Source: CBDHHC01 sp965263345 (GTDB lineage Bacteria; Pseudomonadota; Alphaproteobacteria; Rhizobiales; CBDHHC01). Taken from it: a stretch of 64,000 nucleotides of DNA. Below the pieces are notes generated by a model. It had not been told where the DNA came from and did not search any database. It was given only the letters and a program-made list of their open reading frames with translations. This document shows positions 59,601 to 64,000 of the stretch, one piece after another. The stretch lies in NCBI GenBank assembly GCA_965263345.1, contig CBDHHC010000024.1:310001-374000 (forward strand), written 5' to 3'. Every line of letters begins with the position of its first letter. Position 1 is the stretch's first letter. Made by a program: the position numbers and the translations under genes.

Positions 59601-61664
59601 ATGTTTTCCTCTTCACTGCGTTGGAGTTTATCAATACCAATTTTATTGGCAGTATTCGTATTTGCAGGAATCTATACCTCATTCTGGGCAAACCGATATA
59701 TTTTCGAGATTAAACAGAACTTTAATCAAGTAGGTGAAGATAAAGCTTCTATAATATCTAAAGCTGTTATATGGAATCTATGGGACCAAGACCAAGATGC
59801 AATCTTGAAAACGTTAAAAATATTAAAAGAAAATAAAAACTTTGTTTTTGCTGAAGTATTCGATCAAAAAACTAGCTTTTTAAGAATGTCTGTTAAGGAC
59901 ACATGGAATAAATCTTGGAAGATAATATCTAAGCATTTAAGCTCTACAAATAATGAACAAATTCTAATCGAAAACAACCAAATATTCATAAAAAAAATTG
60001 TTCACCCGCGTTATGGTACGATCGGTCATATAGCCCTTGGTTTTTCAAGGAATAATATAAATCAGAGATTAATTAGTGTTTATCAAGAGGCTGCACTTAT
60101 TGGAATAACAGGATTTGTAATTTTTGGCGCGTTTGTTTTCATCGTAGCTTTGTCAGTGGCCCGCCCTATAACACGTGCAGCTGAAATGATTGATCAGGTT
60201 GCAAAAGGTAATCTTGATGTTGCTCCTATAGACTTAAAACGCCAAGACGAAGTTGGCAAGATATCTAAAGCTGTTGAAGTTTTTGCCGCAAATGCCACCC
60301 AATTGATTGAAGTTCAAGCACGGGCTGCTGCAACATCAAAAATTGCAGAAATGGCACACGTCGACTATTTAACAAATTTACCAAATCGCAGGGCTCTGGA
60401 CGAGAAGCTCTATGAATTCTTACAGCTTTGTATCCAAGACAAATTGGAACTAGCTATACTTCATATTGATCTAGATAATTTTAAGCCTATTAACGATACA
60501 TTAGGCCATGCTATTGGTGATAAAGTTCTTCAAGAAGTTTCTGATCGTTTATTGAAATCTGCACCAGAAGGTTCATTTGTTGCACGTGTTGGCGGGGATG
60601 AATTTGCAATTTCAATCATAGGCAAGAACATCAGTGAAATAGCAGAAAACACAGCGAAAAATCTCATACAAGCAGTAACTATGAAAACCAATTTTGACGG
60701 TCAGATGTGTCGAGTTGGCTGTAGTGTGGGTATTGCAATTGTGAATGGTCCTCCTTGGGATGCAGCTCAAACTTTAGTTGATGCAGATATCGCTCTTTAT
60801 AGAGCAAAGGCTGAGGGCAAAAACAGATACAAATTGTTTACGGATGAGCATAAGAAAGAAATCAAAAGGCATAAGGCCCTAACAGATGATCTTTTGCGTG
60901 CTCTAGAGAATTATGAATTCATACCTTACTTTCAGCCTCAAGTTGACTCTAAAACATATAAAATTGTAGGTGCGGAAGCTTTAGTCAGATGGGATCATCC
61001 AGAGCATGGCATACTTGCACCTTTTAAATTTTTAGAAACAGCGGAAGAACTTGGTATTATTAGTGCTATTGATAAAATAGTCTACGAAAATTCTTACAGG
61101 ATATTCTCTGAATGGGGAGAGCAAGGCATTAAACTTCCAAGTTTATCCGTTAATGTTTCTTCACAATGTCTATATGATGAAAACTTTATAGATCAATTTA
61201 AAAAGACAGATCCAACAAAATTTAAATTAAATGTTGAATTAGTTGAAACGATATATCTAGATGATGCGAATGATTTGACAATTGCAATATTGGATAATTT
61301 GAGAGACCTGGGAATTGGAATTGAAATTGATGATTTTGGGACTGGGCATTCTTCTGTCGCTGGTCTTTTAAAGATCTCACCTGATCGTATTAAAATTGAC
61401 AGACAATTTGTGACACATATTTTAGAAGACAAATGTCAATTAGAGGTTTTAAAACTTTTTGTTCAAATAGGTTCTACCTTAGGTATTAAAGTCCTGGCTG
61501 AAGGTGTGGAAACCATAGAGCACGCCAAGTTACTTCATAATCTTGGTTGTGATATCCTGCAAGGCTATTATTTTTCTGCACCAGTAGCAGCTAAAAGTTT
61601 TAGAGAAATGCTAATAGCAGATCAGAAAAAACAAAATACTCTAATGACAGTTATTGGTGAATAA
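59601..61664 (+). CDS. Membrane-bound GGDEF-EAL protein (cyclic-di-GMP turnover)
   Basis: Two membrane helices (about 8-28 and 168-190) frame a periplasmic sensor of about 135 residues. A HAMP domain (RPITRAAEMIDQVAKGNLDV), a GGDEF domain with intact RVGGDEFAIS (about 332) and an EAL domain follow (GAEALVRWDHP about 457, LSVNVSSQCL, IDDFGTGHSSVAGLL, IKIDRQFV). Both catalytic signatures are complete, so cyclase and phosphodiesterase activity are each possible. The RxxD inhibitory site before GGDEF is absent. ATG has only a weak ribosome-binding site. It stands alone, upstream of the two binding proteins on the opposite strand. Confidence 0.93.
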   Translation: MFSSSLRWSLSIPILLAVFVFAGIYTSFWANRYIFEIKQNFNQVGEDKASIISKAVIWNLWDQDQDAILKTLKILKENKNFVFAEVFDQKTSFLRMSVKDTWNKSWKIISKHLSSTNNEQILIENNQIFIKKIVHPRYGTIGHIALGFSRNNINQRLISVYQEAALIGITGFVIFGAFVFIVALSVARPITRAAEMIDQVAKGNLDVAPIDLKRQDEVGKISKAVEVFAANATQLIEVQARAAATSKIAEMAHVDYLTNLPNRRALDEKLYEFLQLCIQDKLELAILHIDLDNFKPINDTLGHAIGDKVLQEVSDRLLKSAPEGSFVARVGGDEFAISIIGKNISEIAENTAKNLIQAVTMKTNFDGQMCRVGCSVGIAIVNGPPWDAAQTLVDADIALYRAKAEGKNRYKLFTDEHKKEIKRHKALTDDLLRALENYEFIPYFQPQVDSKTYKIVGAEALVRWDHPEHGILAPFKFLETAEELGIISAIDKIVYENSYRIFSEWGEQGIKLPSLSVNVSSQCLYDENFIDQFKKTDPTKFKLNVELVETIYLDDANDLTIAILDNLRDLGIGIEIDDFGTGHSSVAGLLKISPDRIKIDRQFVTHILEDKCQLEVLKLFVQIGSTLGIKVLAEGVETIEHAKLLHNLGCDILQGYYFSAPVAAKSFREMLIADQKKQNTLMTVIGE

Positions 61665-61728
61665 TATTACTTTGAACTTACGAGACAAAATTAAATTGAC
61701 TCTTCTCGACCATATCTAACTATTGTTT

Positions 61729-62457
61729 TTATTTTTCAAAATACTTCTTATAAAGCATATCATAAAAACCATTTTCTTTAAGCTCCTTAAAAGAATTTCT
61801 TAATCTCTCTTTTAAGATTTCTGGAAAGTATTTATTTGCCGCGATCCAATTTTTAGAATTTCTCAGAGGTTTTCCAATCATTAGACGATCTAAATTATGG
61901 CCTGCTTTATTCCATGCATAAACTGCACGAAGATCTAGTGTAAACCAAGCATCACTTCGACCTAAATTTATGCTGTTAACCGCATTCTTAATGCGTCCTA
62001 TCGTTCTTAGATTACTGAATTTTTTTTCTTTCAAAATCTTTTCCCTAGGAGTGCCAATCAAGACCAAAACCTGCTCAGCCTGTATAGCTTGGTTATAAGA
62101 GTTAATCTTTCGTTTTGTTGAGGCAAATACATAATGGTAAGTTAAGGTCTCCACGATCCATGAATAGTTAGGTTCACGGGTTTTTGTTTTTGCCAAACCA
62201 AATATAATTGAGTTTGAGGATTTCTTTACAAATTCTTGTGCTCGTTTCCAGGGCATGTATTTTATTTGAAGATCAACATTTGCTCTTTGTGCAATCTCAG
62301 AAACCAGTTCATGTAGAAAACCCGGTTCCTGAGAATCTTTACCATTTGTAAATGGAGGTAAAACTGAGGTGTAAGCTGTAACTTTTATCTTTTCTTTTGC
62401 ATTAACCAAAAATGGAAAAAGTGTCAGCGATATCACTAGTGCTATCAATGCTTTCAT
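61729..62457 (-). CDS. Family-3 periplasmic solute-binding protein, paralogue A
   Basis: The 242-residue protein has a signal peptide (about 1-20, LFPFLVNAKEK) and an SBP_bac_3 fold: VTAYTSVLPPFTNG, EPGFLHELVSEIAQRANVDL, YMPWKRAQEFV, TREPNYSWIV, and GRSDAWFTLDLRAVYAW. It is clearly homologous to the adjacent 62472-63209 gene over the full length, a tandem duplication. No ABC permease or ATPase is encoded nearby, so these may be receptors rather than transport components. Confidence 0.85.
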   Translation of the reverse strand: MKALIALVISLTLFPFLVNAKEKIKVTAYTSVLPPFTNGKDSQEPGFLHELVSEIAQRANVDLQIKYMPWKRAQEFVKKSSNSIIFGLAKTKTREPNYSWIVETLTYHYVFASTKRKINSYNQAIQAEQVLVLIGTPREKILKEKKFSNLRTIGRIKNAVNSINLGRSDAWFTLDLRAVYAWNKAGHNLDRLMIGKPLRNSKNWIAANKYFPEILKERLRNSFKELKENGFYDMLYKKYFEK

Positions 62458-62471
62458 TTGTCAGTTACAAC

Positions 62472-63209
62472 CTAAAGGCTAAATTTCCCAAAATATTTCT
62501 CATAAATTTTATTATAAGTCCCATCAGACTTCATTGATGCCATTGCCTTATTAAAACGCTCAATAATACTCTTTGAGATTGATTTATTTGCCCCTAGCCA
62601 GTTATGTGTCACTTTCAAAGATTTTCCAATTATCAATTCGCTTTCTGGATAACCATTTTTACGCCACATATAAGCGGCCCGATGTGTTAGGGTAAACCAA
62701 GCATCCGTACGGCCACGATGTAAACGCGTTACGACTTTTTCAATATCTTTAATCGTTGTTAAATTTTCGAACTTTTTAGCCTTTAAGATTTTCTCTCTTG
62801 GAGTTTCTAGCATCGCAGAAATATCTTTAAGTTTTTTAGCCTCTCCATATGTATTAATTTTCTTTTTAGTGGACATAAAAGCATAGTTTGAATCAATTAA
62901 TTTCACGACCCATGCATAATTAGGCTCACGTCTCGAAGTTCTTGACATCCCAAAAACGAGTGAATTTGGTGTCTTCATTGCTGTTAATTGAGAGCGTTTC
63001 CAAGGTAAATAAATTATATCTAACTCTATGTTTGCTCGTTGAGACATTTCTTTTACAATTTCGAATGAAAAGCCTGGATTTTTAGACTTAGGGTCCATAG
63101 AGAAAGGAGGAAGATGAGCTGTATAGGCTTTCAGTCGTATGACTTCTTCTGAGTAGGAAGGTGTAGTAAATCCGTAAAATAGAAAAGTAAATATTAATAA
63201 AAATCGCAT
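62472..63209 (-). CDS. Family-3 periplasmic solute-binding protein, paralogue B
   Basis: The 245-residue paralogue shows LKAYTAHLPPFSMD, NPGFSFEIVKEMSQRANIEL, YLPWKRSQLTA, REPNYAWVV, TPREKILKAKKFENL and GRTDAWFTLTHRAAYMW, matching paralogue A block by block. A signal peptide (about 1-20) is present. ATG at 63209 with GAGGG about 5 bases upstream replaces TTG at 63221. It lies 14 bases upstream of paralogue A in the same operon. Polar amino acid-like ligands are usual for the family. Confidence 0.85.
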   Translation of the reverse strand: MRFLLIFTFLFYGFTTPSYSEEVIRLKAYTAHLPPFSMDPKSKNPGFSFEIVKEMSQRANIELDIIYLPWKRSQLTAMKTPNSLVFGMSRTSRREPNYAWVVKLIDSNYAFMSTKKKINTYGEAKKLKDISAMLETPREKILKAKKFENLTTIKDIEKVVTRLHRGRTDAWFTLTHRAAYMWRKNGYPESELIIGKSLKVTHNWLGANKSISKSIIERFNKAMASMKSDGTYNKIYEKYFGKFSL

Positions 63210-63565
63210 ATCATCCCTCAATCAAAGTGTTCATATCCGATGTGATGGTAAAGTATTACGATTAATATCAAGTATATGACTTGTATAAATGGTGTATTAT
63301 ACATTGAATAGATAATTTCTAGGTGTATCAATTTTAATAATTTAAGAGTATGTCTATTTAAAACATTTAGGGCTGATAAACCAACAGTTTGTTATGTAAA
63401 AGCAAATCAAATTGGATGCAATATGCTTAATATTAAGTATCTGAAAGTCCATTCAGGCCTTGACAATATTTAATATCTATTCTACGCAAGTACACCCAAA
63501 CTCTCCACACATTGCTCATATAAGTTTTATCGAGCTTTTGATGTATTGTAATATTGAGGATACTG
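63210..63565. other. Intergenic region upstream of rpmG
   Basis: The 356 AT-rich bases hold the divergent promoters of the binding-protein operon and rpmG. No gene, repeat or structured RNA is recognised. Confidence 0.4.
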
Positions 63566-63733
63566 ATGGCGAAACCAACAACACAAAAAATTAAACTTGT
63601 TAGTTCAGCAGGCACAGGTTTCTTTTATGTAACTAAGAAAAACGCACGTACAATGACTGAAAAACTAATTGTACGCAAATACGACCCTGTCGTTCGCAAG
63701 CATGTTGAATTTAAAGAATCAAAAATTAAATAA
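63566..63733 (+). CDS. rpmG: 50S ribosomal protein L33
   Basis: A 55-residue basic protein: MAKPTTQKIKLVSSAGTGFF, then YVTKKNARTMTEKLIVRKYD and PVVRKHVEFKESKIK. This is the alphaproteobacterial L33 form without the zinc-binding Cys pairs. TGAGGA lies about 6 bases before ATG. Confidence 0.97.
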   Translation: MAKPTTQKIKLVSSAGTGFFYVTKKNARTMTEKLIVRKYDPVVRKHVEFKESKIK

Positions 63734-63801
63734 TAGTATTGCCTGACCATCCAAATAGAGCCCGACCTTCATCAATATAATGCAAGTGCTGCAATCAAAT
63801 A

Positions 63802-64000
63802 TTAACCTTTGTGATTGATATTTATAAATATAGGGCCAGCCCTGTATCCACTCGGCAGCGGGGTAGATCCGATATGAATAACAGGACTGACCATCAAGTC
63901 AAATGTCCAAAGAGGGCGTAGTCCATCTGACTTGTTGGCCAGCCAGATAATGGCGCTAAAGAGGAGGCCACTCAAGCCTTCATCTAGCCGACCAAACCCT
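63802..64000 (-). CDS. Possible 3' end of a gene entering from the right (partial)
   Basis: The minus strand is open for 65 codons from the window edge to a TAA at 63804-63802, with pieces such as GRLDEGLSGLLFSAIIWLAN and GSTPLPSGYRAGPIF. The stretch is visibly richer in G and C than its surroundings. The sequence is not a recognised domain and has some low-plausibility features (Pro/Gly-rich end), so it could be a structured RNA or non-coding DNA instead. Confidence 0.3.
   Translation of the reverse strand, partial: GFGRLDEGLSGLLFSAIIWLANKSDGLRPLWTFDLMVSPVIHIGSTPLPSGYRAGPIFININHKG

Overview
The window looks like a chromosomal segment of an AT-rich alphaproteobacterium, probably marine or aquatic. 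This is inferred from family composition, not from rRNA. The supports are a complete ccoNOQP-ccoGHIS (fixNOQP-fixGHIS) set next to an FnrL-type regulator, the order topA-rnr-DUF983-Nudix-rpmG, a DUF2200 protein, TRAP, TAXI and TTT solute-binding transporters, and FNR-type TTGAT-N4-ATCAA boxes.

Layout. 0-4 kb: a leftward TRAP transporter operon (dctP, an unusual TM2-dctQ fusion, dctM, and the start of a further gene). 4.4-8.6 kb: rightward metabolic genes, including a 2-oxoadipate dioxygenase (HglS/YdcJ), two DsbA-fold proteins and a glutathione transferase. 8.6-15.3 kb: an accessory patch with vapBC and an SGNH hydrolase between two copies of an intergenic repeat, DUF2200, a Cys-rich tandem-repeat secreted protein, a TIR-SUMF1 protein and a periplasmic histidine phosphatase. 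15.4-24.6 kb: DUF1800/DUF1501, a BLUF photosensor with a sensor-less histidine kinase, an exonuclease-CBS-DUF294 fusion, mmsA and an APC permease. 24.7-35.0 kb: a microaerobic block (universal stress protein, FnrL, hemerythrin, cbb3 oxidase and its assembly genes) with two FNR boxes.

35.1-48.2 kb is the most notable part. A 13,012-bp segment is bounded by a perfect 72-bp direct repeat that includes the 3' part of tRNA-Lys(TTT). It carries a GntR regulator, suyAB, a tripartite tricarboxylate-type transporter, two sulfolactate dehydrogenases (slcC, comC) and soeABC. Read together, these take up 3-sulfolactate, interconvert its enantiomers through sulfopyruvate, cleave (R)-sulfolactate to pyruvate plus sulfite, and oxidise sulfite to sulfate at the membrane. 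It looks like a genomic island for C3-sulfonate degradation inserted between ccoS and tRNA-Lys. No integrase is recognisable; the left edge holds only repeats and a decayed reading frame.

48.2-64 kb is mostly core: tRNA-Lys, a DMT transporter, bactofilin, topA, rnr, DUF983, a TAXI-type binding protein with a Sel1-like partner, Nudix, a GGDEF-EAL protein, two paralogous family-3 binding proteins, rpmG and a possible partial frame at the right edge.

Functions rest on reading motifs and family knowledge. No database search was run.
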